Below, one piece after another: positions 9,072 through 18,168 of a DNA stretch of 64,000 nt. The stretch covers positions 62,001 through 126,000 of the forward strand of contig NZ_JAFCKF010000009.1 of NCBI RefSeq assembly GCF_018130545.1, written 5' to 3'. Position numbers and translations under genes: made by a program. The notes below the pieces were generated by a model that did not search any database, was not told the DNA's origin, and saw only the letters and a program-made list of their open reading frames with translations. Origin of the DNA: Bradyrhizobium tropiciagri (lineage in GTDB: Bacteria > Pseudomonadota > Alphaproteobacteria > Rhizobiales > Xanthobacteraceae). The stretch's first letter is position 1, and the number at the start of each line of letters is the position of its first letter.

Positions 9072-9151
9072 CGTTCCGATTGAATCGGACCGTGGCTCCA
9101 GATTCTTGTTTTGACGCGTTTTCTTCACGCGAACCGGTCGAAAACGCTCTA
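9072..9151. repeat. dispersed palindromic repeat between gnd and zwf
   Basis: The element contains the dyad GCGTTTTC (9116-9123) / GAAAACGC (9140-9147). Read on the minus strand it begins TTAGAGCGTTTTCGACCGG. The gnd stop codon (TAG, complement of 9149-9151) consists of its first bases. The sequence resembles a repeat I associate with Bradyrhizobium chromosomes; copy number cannot be judged from one window. Confidence 0.6.
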
Positions 9152-10132
9152 AGCCTTCTTCGGCGGCTCCTTGTGGCCGCCAAAGCCTGCGCGCATCGCC
9201 GAAAGGATCTTCTCGGCGAAGGTGTGATCCTTGCGCGAGCGGAAGCGCGTGTAGAGCGCGGCCGTCAGCACCTCGGCCGGCACCGCCTCGTCGACCGCGG
9301 CGTTGACAGTCCAGCGGCCTTCGCCGGAATCCTCGACAAAGCCGGAGTAATTGTCGAGCGTGTGGTTCTGCGCCAGCGCCGACGCAGTGAGGTCGAGCAG
9401 CCAGGACGGGATCACGCTGCCGCGGCGCCAGACTTCGGCGATATCGGCGATGTCGAGATCGAAGCGGTGGTCCTGCGGCAGTGCCTCGATATTGGCGTTC
9501 TTCAGGATGTCGAAGCCTTCGGCATAGGCCTGCATCAGGCCGTATTCGATGCCGTTGTGGATCATCTTGACGAAATGCCCGGCGCCGATTGGACCGGCGT
9601 GGATGTAGCCCTGTTCGATGCGGGGATCGCGGCCGTCGCGACCCTGCGTGCGCGGGATGTCGCCGATCCCAGGGGCGAGCGTCTTGAAGATCGGGTCGAG
9701 CCGGTCGACCACGCCCTTGTCGCCGCCGATCATCATGCAGTAGCCGCGCTCGATACCCCAGATGCCGCCGCTGGTGCCGACATCGACGTAATGCAGCCCG
9801 CGCTCCCTGAGCGCCTTGCCGCGGCGGACGTCGTCCTGCCAGAAGGTGTTGCCGCCGTCGATGATGACGTCGCCGGGCTGCATCAGCTTCGAGAGCGCCT
9901 CGATGGTGGCTTCGGTGATCTTGCCGGCCGGCAGCATCACCCAGGCGGTGCGCGGCGCTTCCAGCTTGAGCACGAAATCCTCCAGCGACGTGGCGCCGGT
10001 GGCATTGTCCGCGACCAGCGTCGCGACCGCCTTCGGGTCCTTGTCGTAGACGACGGTGGTGTGGCCGTTGCTCATCAGGCGGCGGACGATGTTGCCGCCC
10101 ATCCGCCCGAGGCCGATCATGCCGAGTTGCAT
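9149..10132 (-). CDS. gnd: 6-phosphogluconate dehydrogenase, decarboxylating (short form)
   Basis: Oxidatively decarboxylates 6-phosphogluconate to ribulose-5-phosphate. The 327-residue length is that of the short YqeC/GndA form, which is often NAD-dependent, not the ~470-residue form. Visible motifs are the Rossmann start [23 protein letters not shown], and the catalytic helix [19 protein letters not shown] with its Lys. The ATG at 10132 has GGAGG about 8 bases upstream. It is 12 bp after tal-pgi. The stop codon falls in a dispersed repeat. Confidence 0.95.
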   Translation of the reverse strand: MQLGMIGLGRMGGNIVRRLMSNGHTTVVYDKDPKAVATLVADNATGATSLEDFVLKLEAPRTAWVMLPAGKITEATIEALSKLMQPGDVIIDGGNTFWQDDVRRGKALRERGLHYVDVGTSGGIWGIERGYCMMIGGDKGVVDRLDPIFKTLAPGIGDIPRTQGRDGRDPRIEQGYIHAGPIGAGHFVKMIHNGIEYGLMQAYAEGFDILKNANIEALPQDHRFDLDIADIAEVWRRGSVIPSWLLDLTASALAQNHTLDNYSGFVEDSGEGRWTVNAAVDEAVPAEVLTAALYTRFRSRKDHTFAEKILSAMRAGFGGHKEPPKKA

Positions 10133-10144
10133 CCTGGGCCTCCG

Positions 10145-12991
10145 TCAGTTCAGTGCAGCCGAGATCGCGGCATCGAGCGCCGCGAGCCCGGAGGTGAGGT
10201 CACCCTTGAGGTGCACGCGCAACGCCCGCCGGCCGCGCTCGGTGAGCACGTCGAAATCGCCGCGCGCCTGCGCCGCCTTGATCACGCCGAAGCTCGCCTT
10301 CTGGCCGGGCACCGGCAGATCCTGGGCATCGTCGGTCGTGACCTGGAGGAATACGCCGCTGTCGGGCCCACCCTTGTAGGCCTGTCCGGTCGAGTGCAGG
10401 AAGCGCGGGCCGAACTCGGCGCAGGTCGCAAGATGCTTGGCGTCGCGGACCTTCAGCCGCATCGCCTGCATGGCGTCGATGGTGTCGCCGTCGCGCTCGA
10501 TATAAGCGAGCAGGGCGACATAGTCGCCGCGGCCGGACCGCGAGAGGTGCGCCTTGATCCAGGAATTGAGATCGCCATTGGCGCCGGCCTTGCGCAGCTC
10601 CTCGGCGTTCTGGGCGTCGGTGTAGAGCTCGACGTCGGCGGCCGACACCACCGGCTGCTCGGCCGGCAGCGACCCGGTCTTCTCGAACGCCGCAGTCAGC
10701 TCGCGGGTCTTGATCTTGGCCGCCTCGACATCGGGCTGGTTGAACGGATTGATGCCGAGGATCGAGCCGGCCACCGCGGTTGCGATCTCGAAGCGGAAGA
10801 ACTCCTGACCGATATGGTCGATTCCCTTCATCACGATCCGGACCACGGGGTGGCCGGCCGCCTCGAGCGCGGCGAGCTTCGCCTCATGCGCGGTGTCGTT
10901 CTCGCTTTCGGTGCGGAGGTCGATGAAGAAGCGGTCGTTGCCATAGACGCCGGGATCGCCGACCGTCTCGCCCTCGATCGGGATCAGGCCCTTGCCGTCC
11001 TTGCCGGTCGATTCCGCGATCAGCTGCTCGGCCCAGGCGCCGAAATCGGCAACATCAGGCGAGGCGAAGATCGTCACCTTGTCGCGGCCTTCCAGCCCGG
11101 CGATGCCCATCGCCAGACCGAGCTGGACGCCCGGGTTCTCCGCCGGCGGCACGTCGGCGCCGCAGGAGCGCACCATCGCGAGCGTGTGGCCGAGCAGGCT
11201 GCGGAGGTCGATGCCTGCCGCGGCTGCCGGCACCAGGCCGAACGGCGACAGCACGGAATAGCGGCCGCCGATCGCGGGGTCGCCGTAGAAGATGCGGGCA
11301 AAGCCCTGCTTGATCGCGACCTTCTGCAGCGACGAGCCCGGATCGGTCACCGCGATGAAGCGATGGCCTGCCTTGTCCTTGCCGATCGCCTTGGCCACCC
11401 GGTCGAAGAAATAGTCCTTCATCACGTTCGGCTCGGTGGTGCCGCCGGACTTGGAGGAGACGATGAACAGCGTCTTGGCGATATCGACATACTCCTCCAT
11501 CGCGCGCACCTGCGCCGGGTCGGTGGAGTCGAGCACGTGCAGCCGCGGGAAGCCGGACTTGTGCGGGAAGGTCTGGGCCAGCACCTCCGGCCCGAGGCTC
11601 GATCCGCCCATCCCGAGCACGACGGCGTCGGTGAAGTTCTGTCCCTTCACGCGCCTGGCGAAATCTTCGTAGTCGGCGACGTCGGCCGAGGCGGCGCTGG
11701 TCAGCCAGCCCAGCCATTTGTCCTCGTCATCGCCAGTCCAGACCGACTTGTCCTTGTGCCAGAGCCTTCGGATCTTGGCGGAGGTGCGCCATTCCTCGGT
11801 GCTCTTCTCGACCGCCTTCGAGATGCCGGCGCCGAGCGCGAGCTTCTGGTGGTCGATGCCGCCGCCGAGCGAGGTAGCGCGCTTGTGGGCGACCGCGCCG
11901 TACAGCTTGTCGGCCGCGTCCGCGAACAGCTTGACGCCGTCCTTGACCAGCTCCTCGGTGATCGCATCGAGCGAGATGCCGGACTTCTCCAGCTCCTCCA
12001 GCACGTGGCGGGCGTCCGCGACATTCTCCTCGAGGCTGTCGCGGACCTTGCCGTGGTCGCGGAAGGCATCGAGCGTCGCCGGCGGCACGGTGTTGACGGT
12101 ATCGGGGCCGATCAGCTCCTCGACATAGAGCACGTCGCTGTAGTCCTTGTTCTTGGTGCCGGTCGACGCCCACAACAGCCGCTGCGGCTTGGCGCCCTTG
12201 GCGGTGAGCTTGTCCCAGCGCGGGCCCGAGAACAGGCGCTTGTAGTCCTGGTAGGCAAGCTTGGCATTCGCGATCGCGACCTTGCCCTTCAAGGCCGCAA
12301 GCCGCTCCTTTTCGTGCGGATCGTTGGCCTTTGCGATCTTCTCGTCGAGCTGCTTGTCGACGGCAGAGTCGATGCGGCTGACGAAGAAGCTGGCGACGCT
12401 CGCGACATGGGAGGGATCGCCGCCCTTGGCGACGTATTTCTCCAGACCCCGGAGATAGGCCTCGGCGACCTGGCGATAGACCTCCTGCGAGAACAGCAGC
12501 GTGATGTTGATGCTGATGCCTTCGCCGATCAGATGTTCGATCGCCGGCAATCCTTCCGGCGTCGCCGGCACCTTGACCATCAGGTTCTTGCGGTGGACGT
12601 CCTTCCAGAGCCGCTCGGCCTCGGCGATCGTGCCCTTGGTGTCCATGGCCAGATAGGGCGACACTTCGAGGCTGACGAAGCCGTCGCCGCCGTCGCTGTG
12701 GTCATAGACCGGGCGCAGCACGTCGGCGGCATGCTGGATATCCACGACGGCAAGATGCTCGAACAGGTCGGCGACCGAGCGGTCGCCCTTCTTGAGGGCC
12801 TGGCCGATCGCCCCGTCATACTCGTCCGAACTGCCGATCGCCTTCTCGAAGATCGACGGGTTGGACGTCACGCCTTTGACGCCGTCGGTCTCGATCAGCC
12901 GCTTCAGGTCGCCCTTGGCGACGAAGCCGCGGGCGAGGAAGTCCAGCCAGACGGCCTGGCGGTGATTTTCGAGTGCTTTGACGGGGTTCAT
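10145..12991 (-). CDS. tal-pgi: bifunctional transaldolase / glucose-6-phosphate isomerase
   Basis: A 948-residue fusion of two enzymes. The N-terminal ~360 residues are transaldolase, with the Schiff-base Lys in LMVKVPATPEGLPAIEHL and SINITLLFS. The C-terminal ~550 residues are phosphoglucose isomerase, with VVLGMGGSSLGPEVL, VSSKSGGTTEPN and the GINPFNQPDVE region near the end. Such fusions are known in several bacteria, including Bradyrhizobium. The gene heads the operon tal-pgi, gnd, zwf, pgl, gntK, HAD. Putting interconversion of fructose-6-P and glucose-6-P beside the oxidative branch allows cyclic pentose phosphate flux. The ATG at 12991 is the first in frame; the ribosome binding site is weak. 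The 216 bp upstream is the likely promoter region, but no clear consensus was found there. Confidence 0.96.
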   Translation of the reverse strand: MNPVKALENHRQAVWLDFLARGFVAKGDLKRLIETDGVKGVTSNPSIFEKAIGSSDEYDGAIGQALKKGDRSVADLFEHLAVVDIQHAADVLRPVYDHSDGGDGFVSLEVSPYLAMDTKGTIAEAERLWKDVHRKNLMVKVPATPEGLPAIEHLIGEGISINITLLFSQEVYRQVAEAYLRGLEKYVAKGGDPSHVASVASFFVSRIDSAVDKQLDEKIAKANDPHEKERLAALKGKVAIANAKLAYQDYKRLFSGPRWDKLTAKGAKPQRLLWASTGTKNKDYSDVLYVEELIGPDTVNTVPPATLDAFRDHGKVRDSLEENVADARHVLEELEKSGISLDAITEELVKDGVKLFADAADKLYGAVAHKRATSLGGGIDHQKLALGAGISKAVEKSTEEWRTSAKIRRLWHKDKSVWTGDDEDKWLGWLTSAASADVADYEDFARRVKGQNFTDAVVLGMGGSSLGPEVLAQTFPHKSGFPRLHVLDSTDPAQVRAMEEYVDIAKTLFIVSSKSGGTTEPNVMKDYFFDRVAKAIGKDKAGHRFIAVTDPGSSLQKVAIKQGFARIFYGDPAIGGRYSVLSPFGLVPAAAAGIDLRSLLGHTLAMVRSCGADVPPAENPGVQLGLAMGIAGLEGRDKVTIFASPDVADFGAWAEQLIAESTGKDGKGLIPIEGETVGDPGVYGNDRFFIDLRTESENDTAHEAKLAALEAAGHPVVRIVMKGIDHIGQEFFRFEIATAVAGSILGINPFNQPDVEAAKIKTRELTAAFEKTGSLPAEQPVVSAADVELYTDAQNAEELRKAGANGDLNSWIKAHLSRSGRGDYVALLAYIERDGDTIDAMQAMRLKVRDAKHLATCAEFGPRFLHSTGQAYKGGPDSGVFLQVTTDDAQDLPVPGQKASFGVIKAAQARGDFDVLTERGRRALRVHLKGDLTSGLAALDAAISAALN

Positions 12992-13207
12992 GGATGCCTG
13001 TTCTCGTTCGATCGAGGGTCGATTTTTGGGTTCCCCGGCAGCTTTCGGGGGCGGAGGGGGATTGTCAACATGGCTGGCGGCCCGGGCGGAATATCAGCAT
13101 TCCCAAGGGATAACGCCACTCACAACAGTTCGATCCCCTCGGACGCGGTCCGAGCAGACCCCGAACTCAGCACATTTTTATGACGCGTTGCGGTGCGCGA
13201 CCGAACG

Positions 13208-13654
13208 TCAGGGACGCAGGTAGAGGTAGCCCTGGGATTGCAGCTCGGCGAGGCGGACCACGCCGCCGCGCTCGGCGGAGACGAAGCCCGGGAGCAGGTC
13301 GGCGAGGGTGATGTTCTGCGATTTCATGGTGTTGCCGCAGGCGGCGAGCTCGATGCCATCCCGGGTGAACTGTCCGACCCGCTTGGACAGGTCGGGGTTG
13401 GCGCCGGACGCATGAAACGCCTTTAGCGCCTGGCCGTGGACCACCAGCGCGATCGTCACGTTGCCGGGGCCGCCGACGCCGTCGAGATGGTTCTGGATAT
13501 TGCCGATCACGAAGCTGACCTTGTCGAGGTCGACGAGGTGGTAGACCACCTTCAGCTTCTGCGGCGCTGCCTCGGTGGCAGCCTGCGCCCGCGACGCCGC
13601 GAAGGCGGCACTGAGCGCTGAGAGCGTGCCCCACAGGATGCTGCGTCGGTGCAT
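13208..13654 (-). CDS. exported DsrE-fold protein
   Basis: A 148-residue protein with an N-terminal signal peptide (MHRRSILWGTLSALSAAFAASRAQA). The mature part KVVYHLVDLDKVSFVIGNIQNHLDGVGG, followed by IALVVHGQALKAF and LAACGNTMKSQNI, resembles exported DsrE/DsrF-like proteins. The conserved Cys in ACGNTM corresponds to the Cys of that family. No sulfur-oxidation genes are nearby, so the function is unknown. The ATG at 13654 has GAGGGA 4-9 bases upstream. It follows the other small exported gene by 40 bp and is probably in its transcript. Confidence 0.75.
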   Translation of the reverse strand: MHRRSILWGTLSALSAAFAASRAQAATEAAPQKLKVVYHLVDLDKVSFVIGNIQNHLDGVGGPGNVTIALVVHGQALKAFHASGANPDLSKRVGQFTRDGIELAACGNTMKSQNITLADLLPGFVSAERGGVVRLAELQSQGYLYLRP

Positions 13655-13694
13655 GGCGTCCCTCGCGCAATTGTTGTTGATCTGATCAAGTCTA

Positions 13695-14324
13695 TCACTT
13701 GTGGCGAAGCGCGGCGAGTTCCTTGCGGTCAGTCACAAGTTCGGCGCATTCGCTCACGTCCGCGCGATCGACGCGAAACATCTTGTCGTCGGCGCCCGCG
13801 ACCAGCGCTTCTTCCGCGTCATCGTCGGGCTTGTTGCGATTCCACATCCGGATACTGGCGAGGCGTGCGATCGCGGATTTATCGTCCTTCGACAAGGCCA
13901 CGCTGATACCGCCGCCTTCGCAATCCACGCCGCATTCGAAGTGTATGTCCTGTTCGGATTCGGTCGCGATTGCGTGATTGCAGTAGCCGCTGGAGTCGAA
14001 ATTGCCGGAGCGGTGGCGGTAGGTGACGCCGAGCCGGAATGAATAGTTGGTGGTCTTGTCCTCCGGTGCATCTTCGGCCGACACCAGAAGCTTCATCGTC
14101 CTGACCTTCTGCTTCGGATGCTGGGCGAGATGATTTGCATCGTATCGCCGCACGAAGCAGGCATAGGCTTTCGCGCCGGGCGGGCCTGCGAACATCCTGT
14201 TGTCGAAGGCGGCTGCCAGGCCCTTGTCGACCGTCTTGTCGACTCCTTCCTGTGCCTGGACGGCTGACGACGCGCCGGCACAGGCGGCGGCTGCGAGTGC
14301 GACAACAAGGAAAGTGGGCTTCAT
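13695..14324 (-). CDS. exported protein of unknown function
   Basis: Not recognised as a named family. The 209-residue product begins MKPTFLVVALAAAACAGASS and has a signal peptide ending near VQAQ. An earlier in-frame ATG at 14363 exists, but it would put a charged extension before the signal peptide, and GAGG sits 6 bases before the ATG at 14324. The mature part has six cysteines (ACFVRR, GYCNHA, FECGVDCEGGG, SECAEL) consistent with periplasmic disulfides, and a GGGISVALSKDDK segment. It precedes the DsrE-like gene by 40 bp, so both may act in the periplasm. Confidence 0.65.
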   Translation of the reverse strand: MKPTFLVVALAAAACAGASSAVQAQEGVDKTVDKGLAAAFDNRMFAGPPGAKAYACFVRRYDANHLAQHPKQKVRTMKLLVSAEDAPEDKTTNYSFRLGVTYRHRSGNFDSSGYCNHAIATESEQDIHFECGVDCEGGGISVALSKDDKSAIARLASIRMWNRNKPDDDAEEALVAGADDKMFRVDRADVSECAELVTDRKELAALRHK

Positions 14325-14845
14325 GACCGGCCTCGGGAATAGCCTGCGCCTCCAAGGTGTCATCTCTACAGCGCGGCAATGGTGCCGCGCGGAACTGCGC
14401 GGGCTCGTTGCCTTAGTCGCGGCGACAAGGAGGCGCGTTCAAGGGCACATAAACCTTTGTTTGTGGAGTCCGTGAAATGCGCATCTTGACGCCACGGCGA
14501 GACAGCCACACCTTTTCAGGGAAGCCCAACGTTCATTTTCGGACGGGGAAGTTGCCCCGCTCGGATGTCCGCTTCGGAAGCCTGTTCGGAGGCTTGGGCC
14601 CCGTTAAACCACGGATGTGGCGGAGGGGTTACAACCGTTAAAAACAGGCTACCAACGGGGGATATTGATGAACCATTAAGCTTCCTGCCTGTTGATAAGG
14701 CAGAGGCTGCACGCGCCGTGCATTGCCGAAGTGAGTCGGTCGAGTGTCCAATGGACCCAGCGTGCCGACGCTGATTCGATCCTAGGATGCTCTTGTTGCG
14801 ACTCGTGTCAGTCGTGCGGCGATACATATCGTGGAGAGAGGGATC
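14325..14845. other. 521-bp intergenic region before prkA
   Basis: Divergent control region between the exported-protein gene and prkA. It contains two small hairpins, AAGCCT/AGGCTT (14578-14595) and CTGCCT/AGGCAG (near 14685-14702), and an AT-richer stretch at 14635-14690 that could hold the prkA promoter. No convincing sigma-54 or EcfG site and no supported small gene were found. The short open frames here have no protein-like features. Confidence 0.5.
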
Positions 14846-16789
14846 ATGTACAACGATTCTTTGTTCAACGCCTTCGCAAGGTCGTTTGAAGCGCGAAGCC
14901 AGACCGACATGTCGATGGCCGAGTATTTGGAGTCGTGTCGAAGTGATCCGATGCGATACGCCAATGCGGCCGAGCGGTTATTAGCGGCAATCGGTGAGCC
15001 CCAGATGATCGACACGGCCAAGGACCCACGCCTTGGCCGTATCTTTTTGAACCGTACGATACGGTCGTATCCAGCCTTCGCCGGCTTCTACGGCATGGAA
15101 GACACGATCGAGCGCCTCGTCGGCTTCTTCCGCCACGCTGCGCAGGGCCTCGAAGAGCGCAAGCAGATCCTCTATTTGCTCGGACCGGTCGGCGGCGGCA
15201 AGTCGTCGCTCGCCGAGCGTATCAAGGCGCTGATGGAGATACACCCGATCTACGTGCTGAAGGCGGGTGACGAGCTGTCGCCGGTGTTCGAGAGCCCGCT
15301 CGGGCTGTTCGATCCCGAGCAGCTCGGGCCGATGATCGAGGAGAAGTACGGCATTCCGCGCCGCCGGCTGAGCGGGCTGATGTCGCCCTGGGCCTACAAG
15401 CGGCTCGAGGCCTTCGGCGGCGACATCTCGCAATTCCGCGTCGCGCGCATCCAGCCCTCCCGGCTGCGCCAGATCGCGGTCGCCAAGACCGAGCCCGGTG
15501 ACGAGAACAACCAGGACATCTCCTCGCTGGTCGGCAAGGTCGACATCCGCAAGCTCGAAACCTACGCCCAGAACGATCCCGACGCCTACAGCTACTCCGG
15601 CGGCCTCAACCGCGCCAACCAGGGCGTGCTCGAGTTCGTCGAAATGTTCAAGGCGCCGATCAAGATGCTGCACCCGCTGCTGACCGCGACGCAGGAGGGC
15701 AACTACATCGGCACCGAGAACATCGGTGCGATCCCGTTCACCGGCATCATCCTCGCGCACTCCAACGAAGCCGAGTGGCAGAGCTTCAAGACCAACAAGA
15801 ACAACGAGGCCTTCATCGACCGCATCTGCGTCATCAAGGTCCCGTACTGCCTGCGGGTCACCGAGGAGCAGAAGATCTACGAGAAGCTGATCCAGAGCTC
15901 CGAGCTTGCCGCCGCGCCGTGCGCGCCGGCCACGCTGGAAACGCTGGCCCGCTTCTCGGTGATGTCGCGGCTGCGCAAGCACGAGAACTCGACGCTGTTC
16001 GGCAAGATGCGGGTCTATGACGGCGAGAGCCTGAAGGAATCCGATCCGAAGGCGCGCAGCGTGCAGGAGTACAAGGACGCTGCCGGCGTCGACGAGGGCA
16101 TGGACGGCGTCTCCACCCGCTTTGCCTTCAAGGTGCTGGCCTCGACCTTCAACCACGACACCACAGAAGTCGGCGCCGACGCGGTGCACCTGATGTATGT
16201 GCTGGAGATGGCGATCCGCCGCGAGCAGCTGCCTGACGAGACCGAGAAGCGCTATCTCGAATTCATCAAGGCCGATCTCGCGCCGCGCTATGCCGAGTTC
16301 ATCGGCAACGAGATCCAGAAGGCCTATCTGGAATCCTACGCCGACTACGGCCAGAACCTGTTCGACCGCTATGTCGACTACGCCGACGCCTGGATCGAGG
16401 ATCAGGATTTCAAGGATCCCGACACCGGCCAGCTGATGAACCGGGAACTGCTGAACCAGGAGCTGACCAAGATCGAGAAGCCGGCCGGCATCGCCAACCC
16501 GAAGGACTTCCGCAACGAGGTTGTCAAGTTCTCGCTGCGTTCGCGGGCGCACAATGGCGGCAAGAATCCGAGCTGGACCTCCTACGAAAAGGTTCGCGAC
16601 GTGATCGAGAAGCGGATATTCTCGCAGGTCGAGGACCTGCTTCCGGTGATCTCGTTCGGCTCCAAGAAGGACGGCGAGACCGAGAAGAAGCACGGCGAGT
16701 TCGTCGAGCGGATGGTGGAGCGCGGCTATACCGAGCGCCAGGTCCGCCGGCTCGTCGAGTGGTATATGCGGGTGAAGCAGGCCGGCTGA
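14846..16789 (+). CDS. prkA: PrkA serine protein kinase
   Basis: PrkA is an AAA-type protein with a C-terminal kinase-like domain. In enterobacteria and Bacillus it acts in nutrient stress and stationary phase. The 647-residue product has the P-loop LGPVGGGKSSL near residue 115 and the PrkA C-terminal region after residue ~390. I chose the ATG at 14846 (MYNDSLFNAF), with GGAGAGAGGGA at 14833-14843, over the in-frame GTG at 14831, which lies over the ribosome binding site. It is first in prkA-yeaH-spoVR, a conserved triplet whose members are repeatedly found together. Confidence 0.95.
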   Translation: MYNDSLFNAFARSFEARSQTDMSMAEYLESCRSDPMRYANAAERLLAAIGEPQMIDTAKDPRLGRIFLNRTIRSYPAFAGFYGMEDTIERLVGFFRHAAQGLEERKQILYLLGPVGGGKSSLAERIKALMEIHPIYVLKAGDELSPVFESPLGLFDPEQLGPMIEEKYGIPRRRLSGLMSPWAYKRLEAFGGDISQFRVARIQPSRLRQIAVAKTEPGDENNQDISSLVGKVDIRKLETYAQNDPDAYSYSGGLNRANQGVLEFVEMFKAPIKMLHPLLTATQEGNYIGTENIGAIPFTGIILAHSNEAEWQSFKTNKNNEAFIDRICVIKVPYCLRVTEEQKIYEKLIQSSELAAAPCAPATLETLARFSVMSRLRKHENSTLFGKMRVYDGESLKESDPKARSVQEYKDAAGVDEGMDGVSTRFAFKVLASTFNHDTTEVGADAVHLMYVLEMAIRREQLPDETEKRYLEFIKADLAPRYAEFIGNEIQKAYLESYADYGQNLFDRYVDYADAWIEDQDFKDPDTGQLMNRELLNQELTKIEKPAGIANPKDFRNEVVKFSLRSRAHNGGKNPSWTSYEKVRDVIEKRIFSQVEDLLPVISFGSKKDGETEKKHGEFVERMVERGYTERQVRRLVEWYMRVKQAG

Positions 16790-16800
16790 TGCACGATCCG

Positions 16801-16826
16801 GGAAAGCCGGTGACAACCGGCTTTCC
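16801..16826 (+). terminator. perfect intercistronic hairpin between prkA and yeaH
   Basis: GGAAAGCCGG (16801-16810) and CCGGCTTTCC (16817-16826) pair perfectly around a 6-base loop. No T-run follows, so it is more likely an RNA stability or processing hairpin, or a weak attenuator, than a full terminator. Confidence 0.6.
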
Positions 16827-16887
16827 GTTCCGTCCAAGCAAGAATGCGATGCGACTCTGATCGCATCCGGCGCGAGGCAGATGCAAA

Positions 16888-18165
16888 GTGGTCATGCACA
16901 TCGTCGATCGGCGGTTGAATCCGGGTAGCAAGAGCCTGGAGAACCGCCAGCGCTTCCTGCGGCGCGCCAAGGCGCTGGTGCAGGGGGCCGTCAAGAAGTC
17001 GTCACAGGATCGGGACATCAAGGATGTCCTGGAGGGCGGCGAGGTGACTATCCCGCTGGACGGCATGGATGAGCCGCGGTTCCGGCGCGAAGGCGGCACC
17101 CGTGACATGGTGCTGCCCGGCAACAAGAAGTTCGTCGAGGGCGACTGGCTGCAGCGCCCGAACCAGAGCGGCGCCAAGGGCTCCGGCGCGGGCGAGGGCG
17201 ACAGCGAGGACGCTTTCCGCTTCGTGCTCAGCCGCGAGGAATTCGTCGACCTTTTCCTCGACGACCTCGAATTGCCCGACCTCGCCAAGCGCAAGCTTGC
17301 GGAAACCGAGAGCGAGGGCATCCAGCGCGCCGGTTATGCGACTTCGGGCTCGCCCGCCAACATCTCGATCAGCCGCACGGTGAGCCGGGCGTTGGCGCGC
17401 CGCGTGGCGCTGCGCCGGCCGCGCAAGGACGAGATCGAGGCGCTCGAGGCCGAGCTTGCCGAGTGCGAAGACGAGACGCGCCGCCGCGAGCTGCTTACGC
17501 TGCTCGAAGCGCTGAAGGCCAAGGCCAAGCGGATTCCGTTCATCGATCCGATCGACATCCGCTACCGCCGTTTCGAGACGGTGCCGAAGCCGGTGGCGCA
17601 GGCCGTGATGTTCTGCCTGATGGACGTCTCGGGCTCGATGTCCGAGCACATGAAGGACCTCGCGAAGCGGTTCTACATGCTGCTCTACGTGTTCCTGAAG
17701 CGGCGCTACAAGCATGTCGAGATCGTGTTCATCCGGCACACCGACCGCGCCGAGGAGGTGGACGAGGATACGTTCTTCCATGGACCGGCCTCCGGCGGCA
17801 CGCTGGTGTCGAGCGCGCTGGTCGCGATGAACGACATCGTCCGCACCCGCTTCCGTCCCGCCGACTGGAACATCTACGCGGCGCAGGCCTCGGACGGCGA
17901 CAACATGACCTCCGACAGCGGGATGACGGGTCATCTCCTGACCGACAAGATCCTGCCGGTCTGCCAGTTCTTTGCCTATCTCGAGGTCGGCGAGGCCGCC
18001 AACTACACCTTCGACATGCCGGATTCCTCGCTCTGGACGCTCTACGAGCGTCTGCGCAACGAAGGCGCGCCGCTGTCGATGCGCAAGGTGAGCGAGCGTG
18101 GCGAGATCTTCCCGGTGTTTCAGGACCTGTTCAAGCGCCGCACCACCAGTCAGGAAAGGGTTTAG
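16888..18165 (+). CDS. yeaH: YeaH/YhbH family protein (DUF444)
   Basis: Partner of PrkA in the stress triplet. The 425-residue protein has an N-terminal basic segment typical of the family (VDRRLNPGSKSLENRQRFLRRAK) and a C-terminal von Willebrand A-like domain with CLMDVSGSMSEHMKDLAKRF near residue 250, a MIDAS-type metal site. The biochemical role is undefined. The GTG at 16888 is 10 bases from GAGG (16874-16877); an ATG two codons later (16894, MHIVDRR) matches the usual family N-terminus and may be the true start. It ends 3 bp before the spoVR ATG. Confidence 0.93.
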   Translation: MVMHIVDRRLNPGSKSLENRQRFLRRAKALVQGAVKKSSQDRDIKDVLEGGEVTIPLDGMDEPRFRREGGTRDMVLPGNKKFVEGDWLQRPNQSGAKGSGAGEGDSEDAFRFVLSREEFVDLFLDDLELPDLAKRKLAETESEGIQRAGYATSGSPANISISRTVSRALARRVALRRPRKDEIEALEAELAECEDETRRRELLTLLEALKAKAKRIPFIDPIDIRYRRFETVPKPVAQAVMFCLMDVSGSMSEHMKDLAKRFYMLLYVFLKRRYKHVEIVFIRHTDRAEEVDEDTFFHGPASGGTLVSSALVAMNDIVRTRFRPADWNIYAAQASDGDNMTSDSGMTGHLLTDKILPVCQFFAYLEVGEAANYTFDMPDSSLWTLYERLRNEGAPLSMRKVSERGEIFPVFQDLFKRRTTSQERV

Positions 18166-18168
18166 TTG

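Noticed and set aside
9056-13183. 1375-codon open frame on the plus strand over gnd and tal-pgi
   Set aside because: It lies opposite two well-supported enzyme genes, has no family motifs and is rich in Arg, His and Ala, as expected for the antisense of high-GC codons.
14391-14410. GGAAC followed by CGTT before prkA as an EcfG promoter
   Set aside because: The spacer is 10 bases; 16 or 17 are needed.
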